Source: an uncultured Blautia sp. (GTDB lineage Bacteria; Bacillota; Clostridia; Lachnospirales; Lachnospiraceae). From it: a stretch of DNA of 64,000 nucleotides. The notes under the pieces were generated by a model. The model searched no databases, had not been told where the DNA came from, and saw nothing but the letters and a program-made list of their open reading frames with translations. The stretch covers positions 124,001-188,000 of the forward strand of contig CAMNTH010000001.1 in assembly GCA_946557785.1 (NCBI GenBank), in the 5' to 3' direction. The number at the start of each line of letters is the position of its first letter. Position 1 is the first letter of the stretch. A program made the position numbers and the translations under genes. Below are positions 36,943 through 46,201 of this stretch, piece after piece.

Positions 36943-38196
36943 ATGAACCCAAAATTATTTTCAAAAGATTTTACACTAGTGGTGATCGGGCAGATTATCT
37001 CTCTGTTGGGAAATGCTGCCATCCGATTCGCACTGCCTTTGTATTTGCTGAACCAAACAGGTTCTTCGGCTCTTTATGGAACAGTAACTGCCTGCGCTTT
37101 TATCCCTGCGATTTTGCTGTCGCCAATAGGGGGAATTGCTGCAGACAGGGTAAATAAAAGGAACATCATGGTTGCGCTGGACTTCTCCACTGCCGGAATG
37201 GTTCTGGCGGTCTCCCTGCTTATGGGAAAGGTAAATCTTGTGGTATTGCTGGCAGCTGCACTGATGCTTTTGTATGGAATTGCAGGAGCTTATCAGCCTT
37301 CCGTGCAGGCCAGTGTTCCGGCTTTGGTACCCCAAAGCCATGTTATGGCGGCAAATTCTGTGATCAATATGGTAAACTCCCTTGCTTCCCTGCTGGGTCC
37401 TGTACTTGGGGGGATTTTATACAGTGCTTATGGTTTACGGCCTGTACTTAAGGGCTGTATGGCATGCTTTTTGGTGTCTGCTGTTATGGAGATCTTTATA
37501 CATATTCCCTTTCAAAAACAGACTGCCAATGGGAATATATGGATGACTGTGAAGGGAGATTTTGGCGAAAGTATTCACTTTATCCGGAAGGAGAAACCGT
37601 TCATTGGAAAGGGGCTGCTGGTCATCTGCGGTATTAATTTATTTTTGTCTGCCATGATCATTGTGGGTCTTCCGTATATGATAACAGAAGTGATGGATTT
37701 TGGGGAAGCCCAGGCCAATATTCTTTATGGATTTTCTCAGGGAGCAATGGCGGCAGGGGGCCTTACAGGCGGGATCTGCGGAGGGATTTTTGCAGAAAAA
37801 TTCAGTATCCATAAGGTGGGGAACCTGCTGATTTTGTGTGCAGCCTGTGCATTTCCCATGGGGCTGGTCTTTGTCTTTGTTTCATCAGAAATATTTTGCT
37901 ATCTCATCATGACAGTGAGCTGTTTTATGATGATGATATTTTCCACTGTATTTGGGATTATGATGCTGTCTTTTGTCCAGACAGAAACGCCGGGACATCT
38001 GGTGGGAAAAGTAATCTCAGTGACCCTTACCGTATCTATGTGCGCCCAGCCTTTAGGGAATGCACTATATGGAGTCCTTTTTGAAGTGTGCAGGGGCTTT
38101 GAATATGGAGTGATTTTATTTTCAGGTATGGCTTCTCTCTGGATTGCACTAAAGGCAGGAAACATATTCGGAAAGCTTTCGTTATCTCATGACTGA
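36943..38196 (+). CDS. Major facilitator superfamily transporter (MdtH/EmrB-like exporter)
   Basis: A 417-residue 12-helix protein of the MFS_3-like exporter group: FTLVVIGQIISLLGNAAIRF starts helix 1, PIGGIAADRVNKRN is motif A, and QPSVQASVPALVPQSHVMAA is the typical family loop. ATG 36943 has AAAGGA upstream. The operator at 36897 links it to the TetR gene, giving one repressor with two exporters of different subfamilies. Confidence 0.92.
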   Translation: MNPKLFSKDFTLVVIGQIISLLGNAAIRFALPLYLLNQTGSSALYGTVTACAFIPAILLSPIGGIAADRVNKRNIMVALDFSTAGMVLAVSLLMGKVNLVVLLAAALMLLYGIAGAYQPSVQASVPALVPQSHVMAANSVINMVNSLASLLGPVLGGILYSAYGLRPVLKGCMACFLVSAVMEIFIHIPFQKQTANGNIWMTVKGDFGESIHFIRKEKPFIGKGLLVICGINLFLSAMIIVGLPYMITEVMDFGEAQANILYGFSQGAMAAGGLTGGICGGIFAEKFSIHKVGNLLILCAACAFPMGLVFVFVSSEIFCYLIMTVSCFMMMIFSTVFGIMMLSFVQTETPGHLVGKVISVTLTVSMCAQPLGNALYGVLFEVCRGFEYGVILFSGMASLWIALKAGNIFGKLSLSHD

Positions 38197-38290
38197 TAAA
38201 AAAAGTGACTATTTTGTCACCGAAAAATTCACGGAAGTGTCATTTGAAAATGGTATACTTTAATTGTAGAAAAACGAAAGGGAGGATACC

Positions 38291-39004
38291 ATGGAGATTT
38301 TAAGATGCGAAAATTTGTCAAAGGTTTACGGTGAAGGGGATACATGTACAAATGCATTAAAAAATATTTCATTTTCTGTGGAGAAAGGGGAATTTGTTTC
38401 GATCGTAGGCCCTTCAGGAAGCGGAAAATCCACGCTTCTGCATATCCTTGGAGGCGTGGATAAGCCCACAAAAGGGAAGGTGTATATTAACGGGACAGAA
38501 ATACATTCCCTGAAAGAAGACAAGCTTGCAATTTTCAGGAGAAGGCAGATCGGTCTGATCTATCAGTTTTATAATCTTCTTCCTATGCTGAATGTGGATG
38601 AAAATATAGGCTTGCCTCACTTGTTGGACGGCAGGAAACTGGACATGGATCGGTTGAATATGATCGTTCGCAGCATGGGACTTGAGGAGAGAAGAAGTCA
38701 TTTGCCGAGCCAGCTTTCCGGAGGCCAGCAGCAGAGAGTTTCCATTGCAAGAGCCTTGTATAATCGACCTGCAATTCTGTTGGCAGATGAACCTACGGGA
38801 AATCTGGATCGGAACACAGGGGCAGAAATTGTAAGCCTTTTAAAGGAATCAAACAGGACTCAGAAACAGACATTGATTCTAATTACCCATGATGAAAATA
38901 TTGCCCTGCAGGCTGACAGGATGCTTTGCATTGAGGACGGAGAGATTACACGTGATGAGAGAATCCGGGTTCTTGGAGGTGGGGAATTTGAAAAAAACAG
39001 TTAA
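38291..39004 (+). CDS. ABC transporter ATP-binding protein (MacB/LolD/BceA type)
   Basis: A 237-residue ATPase. Walker [11 protein letters not shown]-loop YQFYNLLP, signature [15 protein letters not shown], Walker [13 protein letters not shown] and the switch His in ILITHD are all intact. The TGNLD variant marks the family that powers FtsX-like permeases in antimicrobial-peptide or lipoprotein export. It overlaps the permease gene by 17 bases. Since that permease is a chimera, the ATPase may have lost its working partner. An extended -10 (TGGTATACT, 38251-38259) precedes it. Confidence 0.94.
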   Translation: MEILRCENLSKVYGEGDTCTNALKNISFSVEKGEFVSIVGPSGSGKSTLLHILGGVDKPTKGKVYINGTEIHSLKEDKLAIFRRRQIGLIYQFYNLLPMLNVDENIGLPHLLDGRKLDMDRLNMIVRSMGLEERRSHLPSQLSGGQQQRVSIARALYNRPAILLADEPTGNLDRNTGAEIVSLLKESNRTQKQTLILITHDENIALQADRMLCIEDGEITRDERIRVLGGGEFEKNS

Positions 39005-40883
39005 AAAAACATCTCGCTGCTTTTGGGGCAGCTGGGGCAGAAGGAACCAGATCATATATCAGGTGACCTGGAAACATATGAAGATGAACCCCAAAAGGAC
39101 CTGGACTACGTTTCTTGGAATCTTCTTTATGATCCTTCTTATGACCTGTGTGTTTGTAGGGAGAAGGACCGCAGTTGGCTATCTGCAGGAGGTTGGTTCC
39201 CAGAGAAAAGGAAAATGGCACATCAGTATGTATGATGTATCGGGAAAGGAACTGCAGGAGGTCAAAAGCCTTGCCTATGTTAAGGAAATGGCTTGTTCAG
39301 CAGACTTCGGGTATGGGGATTTTGAAGCTTCCAAAGATTCCACTCAGCCTTATCTTTATGTAAAAGCGTATGAGCCTCCATGCTTTGATTGGATGAGCCT
39401 GAAACTAAAGGAAGGACGATTTCCGAAAAACGAAAAAGAGGTTGTGATCAGCCAAAGTGCCCTTGATGATGGAGCGTCCATTGCTATGGGCGATTCCATA
39501 AAAATGAGGTATTTTAACAGAAGCATTACCGGGACGCAGGAGGGAGTGACTACCACCTTTCCTTTTCAGAATCTTTCGGTTCATTTTGGAGAAACTCTTG
39601 ATCTTCCATGGAGTTTTCCATTTTATGAGGAGAACGAAAGCTTTCGTATAGACAGGGAGTATACAGGAGAAGAGATAGAACTGACAGTAGTAGGAATCGT
39701 AGAAACTCCCTGGTTTGAGCAGAAAGATGCAGCCGGTTATACGGCATTTACCCGTTATGAAGATGGAATAAGCAGTACCTTTAATATATCCCTTACACTG
39801 GATATGGAAAAGGCGCCTGGAAATCTGTATGAGGAATTTTTAAAGATTGCAGGGAACCATGAGATGGAGTTTAATAATTATGTGCTTGCATTTACAGGGG
39901 ACTCTTCAGATTCTTCTATGAATTTGATCATTCAGATGATGTCAGCCTTTTTTACCCTTGTAATTATGGCTGCAGCCATCATCCTGATCTATAATGTGTT
40001 TAATATTTCTTTTGAAGAACGAAGCCGGTATCTTGGGATGCTGTGTTCTGTAGGTGCAACAGGAAAACAGAAGAGGAGCAGTGTTTATTTTGAAGCTATT
40101 GTACTGTTTTTTCCGGCTCTTCCCCTGGGATTTTTTGGGGGATGCTGTGTAGTCTTTTTGGGTATGTCTTTGTTCCAGCCTTTTATTTATACTATAATGT
40201 CCATATCAGAGGCGGTGCTTGGAAAAGTTCCTGTTTCTATTGAATTTTCCTATGAGGATATTGCCTTTATTGCCATTATCAGCGCCCTTACAGTGGCTTT
40301 GTCGGCCATTCTCCCTGCCAAAAAGATAAGCAGGATCGGTCCGATGGAGTGTATTCGGGGAAATATAGAAAAGGCAGATCTGAAAAAACAGGCCAGACCC
40401 AAGGCTATGCAGAGACTTCAGGCAGAGAGGCTTCTTGCACAGAATTCTTTGAAGTACCAGAAACGAAAAGCAAGGGGCATGAAGCGGGCGTCATGTGTTT
40501 TTATGGTGATATTGATCATTACAGTATCAGGTACACAGATGATCACCAAACTGGTGAGTTACCGGATTCTGGATAGAGGTGCCTTAAGCACAAGTGATGA
40601 AGACTGGGATTCAAAAGGGCGTGTGATGATTCGGGGAGAGAAGAATAACTTTTCCACAAATATATCCATCCGGGACAATGGGAACGGCATTGCCCCAGAG
40701 GATTTAGGCCATATTTTTGAGCGCTTTTATAAGGGAAAGAATTCATCAGAAGACAGTATCGGAATCGGTCTGCCATTGTCAAAACAGCTTATTATGCTGC
40801 AGAATGGAACAATCCATGCAATGAGTGAATTGAATATAGGAACAGAATTTTATATTAAAATGTATTCTGATATTATCATATAA
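38988..40883 (+). CDS. Chimeric gene: FtsX-like permease fused to histidine-kinase C-terminus
   Basis: About 631 residues from TTG 38988 (GGAGG seven bases upstream). Residues 1-~540 are an FtsX/MacB-type permease: a first membrane span (FLGIFFMILLMTCVFVG), a large outside domain, then helices around 320-450 and one near 515. Where the second half of the permease should follow, the frame runs instead into a kinase ATPase end: ISIRDNGNGIAPEDL (G1), HIFERFYKG (F box) and GIGIGLPLSKQL (G2) at ~559-605. The kinase His and N box are absent. An in-frame deletion between the permease gene and a downstream kinase gene is the simplest origin. Function as permease is doubtful. Confidence 0.85.
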   Translation: MKKTVKKTSRCFWGSWGRRNQIIYQVTWKHMKMNPKRTWTTFLGIFFMILLMTCVFVGRRTAVGYLQEVGSQRKGKWHISMYDVSGKELQEVKSLAYVKEMACSADFGYGDFEASKDSTQPYLYVKAYEPPCFDWMSLKLKEGRFPKNEKEVVISQSALDDGASIAMGDSIKMRYFNRSITGTQEGVTTTFPFQNLSVHFGETLDLPWSFPFYEENESFRIDREYTGEEIELTVVGIVETPWFEQKDAAGYTAFTRYEDGISSTFNISLTLDMEKAPGNLYEEFLKIAGNHEMEFNNYVLAFTGDSSDSSMNLIIQMMSAFFTLVIMAAAIILIYNVFNISFEERSRYLGMLCSVGATGKQKRSSVYFEAIVLFFPALPLGFFGGCCVVFLGMSLFQPFIYTIMSISEAVLGKVPVSIEFSYEDIAFIAIISALTVALSAILPAKKISRIGPMECIRGNIEKADLKKQARPKAMQRLQAERLLAQNSLKYQKRKARGMKRASCVFMVILIITVSGTQMITKLVSYRILDRGALSTSDEDWDSKGRVMIRGEKNNFSTNISIRDNGNGIAPEDLGHIFERFYKGKNSSEDSIGIGLPLSKQLIMLQNGTIHAMSELNIGTEFYIKMYSDIII

Positions 40884-41766
40884 GTGCAGCTCCGTGGCGC
40901 TTTTTGTACTCTGAAGGGCTGATGCCAAAATACCTGGTAAAATATCTGGTATAGTGGGAATGATCATAAAAAGCCAGTGAGAGTCCAACTTCTGTAACAG
41001 ACCCCCCAAGTACCAGGAGCTGGCAGCTTTTTTCCAGCTTGGTTTCGAGGATGAGCTGGGAAAGGGTTGTGTGAAAGGACTGCTTTACCAGTCGGTTTAG
41101 GTACTGAGGATTCAGATCCAGGTGCTGTGCTAAAATTTCAATAATATCCGAAATAGGCTGCTGAATGTTTTCGTAGATCAGGTACAGAATCTTCATATTC
41201 CTGGTAATGGTTTGTTCTTTTTGCGCAGCAGACGGGCGGATCCAGGCTTCACACAAAAGCAGCAGAAGGCTGTTGAAAATGTTTTTATGATATGCATGAA
41301 GAAGCTGCGGGAGCATTTTGGGCGGATCTTGGTAAAGGAAAATAAGATGCTTTACAGCATCCAGCTGTGCTGCTTCCAGCTTCAAATGAATGGGCTGCTC
41401 CTGGTTTTGCATTATGCAGTTTAGAAAAAAATCCATAAATATGCTGTAGGCTTCCATGGGCATTCCCAGACTCTCCGGCAAAATTTTGGGAAGAATATAT
41501 AAGTTCTGTATGGAAAAAGAGTCAAAGGTGTCCAGAGAATGAACGGTACCGATGGGAATCAGGTATGTGGTTCCCGGCTCAAGAGGGATTTTCTGCTGAT
41601 CTACATGGTGCTCCCCGCTGCCTTCCAAAGCAATTCCGATTTCAAAAAATTCATGGCTATGAAAAGAGCCCTGGGATGCCAACGGGTAGTGATAGGTTTC
41701 CGTATAAAAGGGCAGATCCGTATTTTTTTCCACAAAAGATGTTTTGTATTTTACACGATTTTCCAT
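40876..41766 (-). CDS. AraC-family regulator with cupin domain
   Basis: A 296-residue regulator: cupin sensor (SHEFFEIGIALEGSGEHHVD, LEPGTTYLIPIGTVHSL) and C-terminal helix-turn-helix pair (LAQHLDLNPQYLNRL; VTEVGLSLAFYDHSHYTRYF). ATG follows GGAGGTCTTTTT. It overlaps the end of the chimeric gene by eight bases and diverges from the UroD-like gene, a likely target. Confidence 0.92.
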   Translation of the reverse strand: MENRVKYKTSFVEKNTDLPFYTETYHYPLASQGSFHSHEFFEIGIALEGSGEHHVDQQKIPLEPGTTYLIPIGTVHSLDTFDSFSIQNLYILPKILPESLGMPMEAYSIFMDFFLNCIMQNQEQPIHLKLEAAQLDAVKHLIFLYQDPPKMLPQLLHAYHKNIFNSLLLLLCEAWIRPSAAQKEQTITRNMKILYLIYENIQQPISDIIEILAQHLDLNPQYLNRLVKQSFHTTLSQLILETKLEKSCQLLVLGGSVTEVGLSLAFYDHSHYTRYFTRYFGISPSEYKKRHGAALI

Positions 41767-41911
41767 AAAAAGACCTCCAATATGTCTGAATTATACACAA
41801 AATATCTTCTTGTTACAAGAGAAATAAAAAAGAAAAGGATATAATGGATCTTATAAAATAGCTGCGCTTGCGTACAAAGCGGAAGAATGCGGCAGTCAGG
41901 GAGGTTTCGGG

Positions 41912-42979
41912 ATGAAGCAAAGCGAGAAGGTTTTAAAAACATTGGAATTTGAGAAGATGTATGGAGAAGCCAGCGTTCTGGAGACTTTTTTTCCATGGGA
42001 TGAGACAGTAGACCGTTGGACGGAGCAGGGGCTGCCGAAGGAGTATGGTGCAGAGAATCTATATCCTTCCAGCCCCAGATCAGGAAAATCGCAAAATTGC
42101 ATGAATGTAATGGAAACAGAAACCATTGCGGATTATGAGCGCTATATGGGATTTGACGAGCTTCGCCGTATGAGCTTTCAAATTCCTTATGAGAAATTCT
42201 GCAGCCAGGGAGATATTACCGACTGGGAATCCTGGGAAAAACTGAAAGTCAAGCTTTTGGAGGAATTGGAGAAGGACTGCACGGAGGAAAATATAAGAGC
42301 GTTTTTTGAACCCTACAGAGAAGGCCATGAGCGGGGAGATTTTTCCATCCGGATTCGTGCAGGCGGATTCTTCTGGATTCCAAGGGATCTTATGGGAATT
42401 GAGAATCACCTATATGCATTTTACGATGAGCCGGAGCTGATTCATGATATCAGTCAGTTTATCCTGGATGTTTATTTGAAGTATCTGACAAAAGTTACAG
42501 CCATCATTAAGCCGGAGGTTCTTCTTTTACCGGAGGATTTAAGCGGTAAAAACGGCCCTATGCTGTCTCCGGAATGTTTTGACGAATTCATGGGTGCATA
42601 CTATAAAAAATTGTTTCCTGTTCTTAGGGAAAGCGGTGTGAAAAACATTTTTGTAGATACGGACGGTGATTTCAGGCTTCTTATCCCCAATTTCCTGGAG
42701 GCAGGCGTGGATGGCTTTTTGCCTGTGGACGTGAATGCAGGAATGGATATTGTGGAGGTGCGCAAAGCGTTTCCACAGGTGAAATTTATTGGAGGTTTTA
42801 ATAAGCTGACTCTTTTGGATGGGCCGGGGGCTATTGACAGGGAATTTTCACGTATTCTTCCTGTGATATTAGAGGGAGGCTATATCCCTGGTCTGGACCA
42901 TCAGGCAGCACCGGATACAACCCTTGAAAACTATAGATATTACATAAAAAAACTAAAAGAAATCATGGCAATGAGATAG
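41912..42979 (+). CDS. Uroporphyrinogen decarboxylase-like methyltransferase family protein
   Basis: A 355-residue protein with the UroD/MtaA-like barrel. The first ~110 residues are diverged; the later part has PEVLLLPEDLSGKNGPMLSP, VDTDGDFRLLIPNFLEAGVDG, MDIVEVRKAFPQVKFIGGFNK and GGYIPGLDHQAAPDT, the family pattern of corrinoid-dependent methyltransferases rather than heme enzymes. No corrinoid protein is encoded beside it. Substrate unknown; the AraC neighbour suggests induction by a small organic compound. Confidence 0.85.
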   Translation: MKQSEKVLKTLEFEKMYGEASVLETFFPWDETVDRWTEQGLPKEYGAENLYPSSPRSGKSQNCMNVMETETIADYERYMGFDELRRMSFQIPYEKFCSQGDITDWESWEKLKVKLLEELEKDCTEENIRAFFEPYREGHERGDFSIRIRAGGFFWIPRDLMGIENHLYAFYDEPELIHDISQFILDVYLKYLTKVTAIIKPEVLLLPEDLSGKNGPMLSPECFDEFMGAYYKKLFPVLRESGVKNIFVDTDGDFRLLIPNFLEAGVDGFLPVDVNAGMDIVEVRKAFPQVKFIGGFNKLTLLDGPGAIDREFSRILPVILEGGYIPGLDHQAAPDTTLENYRYYIKKLKEIMAMR

Positions 42980-42997
42980 CTGCATGATTTTGTCTTG

Positions 42998-43064
42998 AAA
43001 AATATGCCGGCATTTTTGGGGTCAGTCAACTATGTGGAATCGCCCCAAAATGTCGGTATATTTT
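42998..43064 (+). terminator. Long-stem terminator after the UroD-like gene
   Basis: A stem of about 22 pairs joins AAAATATGCCGGCATTTT...GGGG to CCCCAAAATGTCGGTATATTTT with two wobbles and one bulge; TTTTGATTTT follows. It isolates the polysaccharide operon. Confidence 0.8.
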
Positions 43065-43110
43065 GATTTTAACGTATTTGTAAACAGCAGTGCAATGCTT
43101 CCGATAATTC

Positions 43111-43139
43111 TTGACAAGGCATCTATATATGTATATAGT
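43111..43139 (+). promoter_or_regulatory. Promoter of the polysaccharide operon
   Basis: Perfect TTGACA (43111-43116), 17-base spacer and TATAGT (43134-43139). A leader of about 130 bases separates it from the first gene. Confidence 0.75.
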
Positions 43140-43185
43140 AAGAAGAAACTATATCAAAAAACAATTTTTCGCATTAATCTATAAG

Positions 43186-43227
43186 ATCCCTATTTCTCCT
43201 GCACAGAGATTAACGGGATATTTTTGT
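43186..43227 (+). terminator. Leader hairpin (possible attenuator) of the polysaccharide operon
   Basis: ATCCC/GGGAT and inner TCTC/GAGA stems followed by ATTTTTGTTT inside the leader. It could stop transcription before the first gene unless relieved. No cyclic-di-GMP riboswitch consensus was recognised in the leader. Confidence 0.45.
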
Positions 43228-43274
43228 TTGGATCTGACGGGTGCTCAATATTTTTATACTGCCGAGGAAATAAT

Positions 43275-43982
43275 ATGATAAACCAGGTATTAAGAAAAGA
43301 AAAAAAGTTTCTTCTACAGCAGCAGGAATTTTTCTGTTTAAAAGATCAGCTTGCCAGGGTACTGCCGGGAGATCCGCACAACGGCCCCATGGGCTATCGG
43401 GTGAGATCCCTGTATTTTGATACGATTTACGACAAGGATTATTTTGAAAAGCTGGATGGAGTGGAAACACGCAGAAAGATCCGTCTGCGATGTTATAGTC
43501 CTGACAGTGAATTTGCCATGTTGGAGATAAAGCAAAAGCAGGGGGATCAGCAGCTGAAGCGTTCTCTTAGGGTGGAACGTGAGGATGCCATACGCCTTGC
43601 AAAGGGCGACTACAGTCCGCTTCTTAAAAACAGCGGGGATCGGGAGGATTTTGCTTTGGAATGTTATGGGCTTATGAACAAATCCTGCTATCTTCCCAAA
43701 ACAATTGTGGAATATCAGCGGATGGCGTACCTTGCAAAGGAGAACCGGATCCGCATTACTTTTGATCAGAATATTGTTTCCACAGAAAGCTCGTTTGACC
43801 TGTTTTCACCCAATCTTATTATGAATCCGGTGATGGACAAGGCTTTAGTGGTTTTGGAGGTAAAGTACAATCACTTTTTGCTTGGGTATATACAACAGAT
43901 ATTAAATGGGGCAGACCGTTCTGAGGTGTCTGTGAGTAAATTTTACCTTGCGAGGCAAAACGCATATCGAACACATTTATAA
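43275..43982 (+). CDS. VTC-domain (polyphosphate polymerase-like) protein
   Basis: A 235-residue soluble protein with a VTC catalytic-tunnel fold: RKEKKFLL, YRVRSLYFDT, RRKIRLRCYS, MLEIKQKQGDQQLKRSLRV, TIVEYQRMAY and VVLEVKYNHFLLGY give the ordered basic and acidic residues of the family. VTC proteins polymerise phosphate from ATP or bind polyphosphate and inositol phosphates. ATG 43275 follows GAGGAAATA. In bacteria this gene commonly precedes DUF4956 and CotH genes, as here. First gene of an eight-gene operon; its role there is unproven. Confidence 0.87.
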   Translation: MINQVLRKEKKFLLQQQEFFCLKDQLARVLPGDPHNGPMGYRVRSLYFDTIYDKDYFEKLDGVETRRKIRLRCYSPDSEFAMLEIKQKQGDQQLKRSLRVEREDAIRLAKGDYSPLLKNSGDREDFALECYGLMNKSCYLPKTIVEYQRMAYLAKENRIRITFDQNIVSTESSFDLFSPNLIMNPVMDKALVVLEVKYNHFLLGYIQQILNGADRSEVSVSKFYLARQNAYRTHL

Positions 43983-43994
43983 GGAAGAAAAAAC

Positions 43995-44672
43995 ATGAAA
44001 AGACAAATTTATGAACTGCTGTATAAAGAGGAAGGGCTGATGCCCCAGGAGGTGGCTGCCCACATATTAATGGCAGCGGTCATCGGAATCGTAATTTATC
44101 TTTCCTATGCGATTTCCCATAAAGGAACCATATACAGCAAGAAATTTAATGTTTCACTGCTGGTTCTTACAACCCTGACCGGAACGGTCATGACCGTTAT
44201 CGGAAATAATGTGGCGCTGTCCCTTGGTATGGTAGGTGCGCTGTCTATTGTTCGTTTTCGAACAGCGCTGAAGGATAGCCGTGATACAGTTTATGTATTC
44301 TGGACTATTATTGCAGGCATTTGCTGCGGTGTGGGGGATTACCTGGTGGCAGCCATAGGAAGCGGGGTTACGTTTCTTTTGCTTTTGCTATTTGGAGCAG
44401 TTAAAAATGATAATCGTATGCTGCTGATCATTCGTGCCAGGCGAAATACAGGGAGCAGCATAAAGGCTCTTGTATTTAAGATGTTTGACGGAAATGCACT
44501 TTTGCGTGTGGAAAACACTACTGCGGATACAGTGGAATTGATTTATGAATTTTCAAATAAAACTTTAGCAAAAGCACAGAAGAAAAACGGTGATATATGC
44601 GATGCCATTTATAATGTGGGACAGGTTGAGTATGCCAATCTGGTTCTTCAGAATGATGAAGTGTCCAGTTAA
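43995..44672 (+). CDS. DUF4956 membrane protein
   Basis: A 225-residue protein with four hydrophobic segments in residues ~15-140 and a cytoplasmic C-terminal domain. The segment LGMVGALSIVRFRTALKDSRDT is the family hallmark. Function not established. Twelve bases after the VTC-domain gene and preceded by AAGGAAG, clearly one operon; VTC and DUF4956 proteins are frequent neighbours and may form one membrane module. Confidence 0.88.
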   Translation: MKRQIYELLYKEEGLMPQEVAAHILMAAVIGIVIYLSYAISHKGTIYSKKFNVSLLVLTTLTGTVMTVIGNNVALSLGMVGALSIVRFRTALKDSRDTVYVFWTIIAGICCGVGDYLVAAIGSGVTFLLLLLFGAVKNDNRMLLIIRARRNTGSSIKALVFKMFDGNALLRVENTTADTVELIYEFSNKTLAKAQKKNGDICDAIYNVGQVEYANLVLQNDEVSS

Positions 44673-44695
44673 TGGGAAGGACCGGTGGATAAGCG

Positions 44696-46186
44696 ATGAG
44701 ATATAAACTGGTGGGAGCTGCTGCTGTTGCTGTATCTCTCACGGCGGCTGTATTGGTGCCTGCTTTGATGCCAAAGGAAAGCCGCAGGGTGCACCAGCAT
44801 CAGGTATATGAAGAAAAAGCTGCCTGCAGAAGAGAGCACGCTGTGGGAGAATTGTGCACACACCTTCCGCTGGTGGTGATAGATACCCATGGGGTGGAAA
44901 TCCCGGGAAAGTTCCTGTCCAAAAGCATCGATGAAACCGGACGGGTTGAGAGAAGATATTCAAGGGCTGCAGACGGGGATACACGGATTCAGGCGGAAAT
45001 GAAAGTGATTGACAGCCAGGGCTATAACCATGGGGATGATGAGACGGTGCTGGATACAGATATCCGTATTCGCATAAGGGGACGTTCCTCAAGGTATTTT
45101 GAGAAAAGCAGCTTTGCCATTAACCTGATAAATGAGGATCAGACAAACAATAACCAGAGTGTGATGGGGATGGACGCCCATCATGAATGGGTGCTGTATG
45201 GGCCGTATCTGGATAAGACGGATCTGCGCAATTATATGCTGTACAATATATCCGGGGAGATCATGGATTATGCACCGAATGTGCGATACTGCGAGGTGAT
45301 CCTTAACGGTCAGTATCAGGGATTGTATGTGATGACGGAAAGTATCACAGCAGGAGAAGATGGTTCTCGGCTTGAGCTGGAGGTGAATAAAAAATACCAG
45401 ACCTATACAGGCTATGTGGCGCGGATAGACCAGGATTATGATAGGGAGGGACATGCGGATACATTTACCGGATATACTCATCGAAGAGGTAGTAATGTGG
45501 ACTTTGAGATCGTATATCCGGGATCCTCCAAGCTGACCCCTGAGCTGGACCGCAGCATTGCCCAGGATTTTTCAGATTTCGAGAAAGCCCTGTATTCTTA
45601 TGATTTTGACAGCGATACGCTGGGATATAATAAATACATTGATGCAGAGTCATTTATTGATGCTTTTTTAATAAGTGAAATTACGGCAAATTATGATTTC
45701 GGCGCTCTTTCTACCTATGTGTATAAAAGTACGGATAACCTTCTTAGAGTCTGTATGTGGGATTTTAATAATAGTTGTGATAACTTTTCACAGCCCGTTG
45801 GATGGAAAAGCTTTGAGCTGGATGAGACTATATGGTATGTGATGCTTATGCGGGATGAGGATTTTACAGACCAGATGATTAAGCGGTACCGCGCTTTGCG
45901 GAAGAAGTGGTTCAGTGATGAATATATTGCAGAATATATTGATGAAACAGTTGCGTTTTTGGGTGATGCAGTGGATCGGGACCGCAGGCGCTGGGAGAGT
46001 ACCTATGCCACCGGGCATGGGCTTTTGAAGGATGTAAGCCGGAATCCCCAAACCTATGAGGAAGCCCTTGAACAGCTTAAGGAATATCTGCGGCGGCGCC
46101 TGGAGTGGATGGACGAAAATATAGAATCTCTTCGCCAAAATTCGGCAGAATCCAAAGTCAAGAAATATTCAGAGATTGCAAATTAA
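44696..46186 (+). CDS. CotH-kinase family protein, membrane anchored
   Basis: A 496-residue protein with an N-terminal membrane segment (residues ~5-22) and an outside CotH domain. Conserved parts are IRGRSSRYFEKSSFAINL, HEWVLYGPYLDKTDLRNYML, VILNGQYQGLYVMTESI and LLRVCMWDFNNSCDNF, which carries the metal-binding Asp. CotH proteins are atypical kinases that phosphorylate surface proteins or lie in cellulosome-type and spore-coat assemblies. Between DUF4956 and the glycosidase-like gene. A role in modifying or anchoring the polymer machine is plausible, not shown. Confidence 0.9.
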   Translation: MRYKLVGAAAVAVSLTAAVLVPALMPKESRRVHQHQVYEEKAACRREHAVGELCTHLPLVVIDTHGVEIPGKFLSKSIDETGRVERRYSRAADGDTRIQAEMKVIDSQGYNHGDDETVLDTDIRIRIRGRSSRYFEKSSFAINLINEDQTNNNQSVMGMDAHHEWVLYGPYLDKTDLRNYMLYNISGEIMDYAPNVRYCEVILNGQYQGLYVMTESITAGEDGSRLELEVNKKYQTYTGYVARIDQDYDREGHADTFTGYTHRRGSNVDFEIVYPGSSKLTPELDRSIAQDFSDFEKALYSYDFDSDTLGYNKYIDAESFIDAFLISEITANYDFGALSTYVYKSTDNLLRVCMWDFNNSCDNFSQPVGWKSFELDETIWYVMLMRDEDFTDQMIKRYRALRKKWFSDEYIAEYIDETVAFLGDAVDRDRRRWESTYATGHGLLKDVSRNPQTYEEALEQLKEYLRRRLEWMDENIESLRQNSAESKVKKYSEIAN

Positions 46187-46201
46187 GGGGGACTCTGTTA
46201 G

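Noticed and set aside
36288-37022. A 244-codon minus-strand open frame opposite tetR and its terminator.
   Set aside because: Antisense to a clear TetR gene, no family pattern, and it crosses operator and terminator sequences.
38205-38220. GTGAC-6-GTCAC inverted repeat before the ABC transporter gene.
   Set aside because: Five-base arms only, A-rich context, no second copy; may be a weak terminator end but not supported as an operator.
43140-43274. Possible cyclic-di-GMP riboswitch before the polysaccharide operon.
   Set aside because: The leader lacks the GEMM-I and GEMM-II core motifs I would expect; only a hairpin with T-run is visible.
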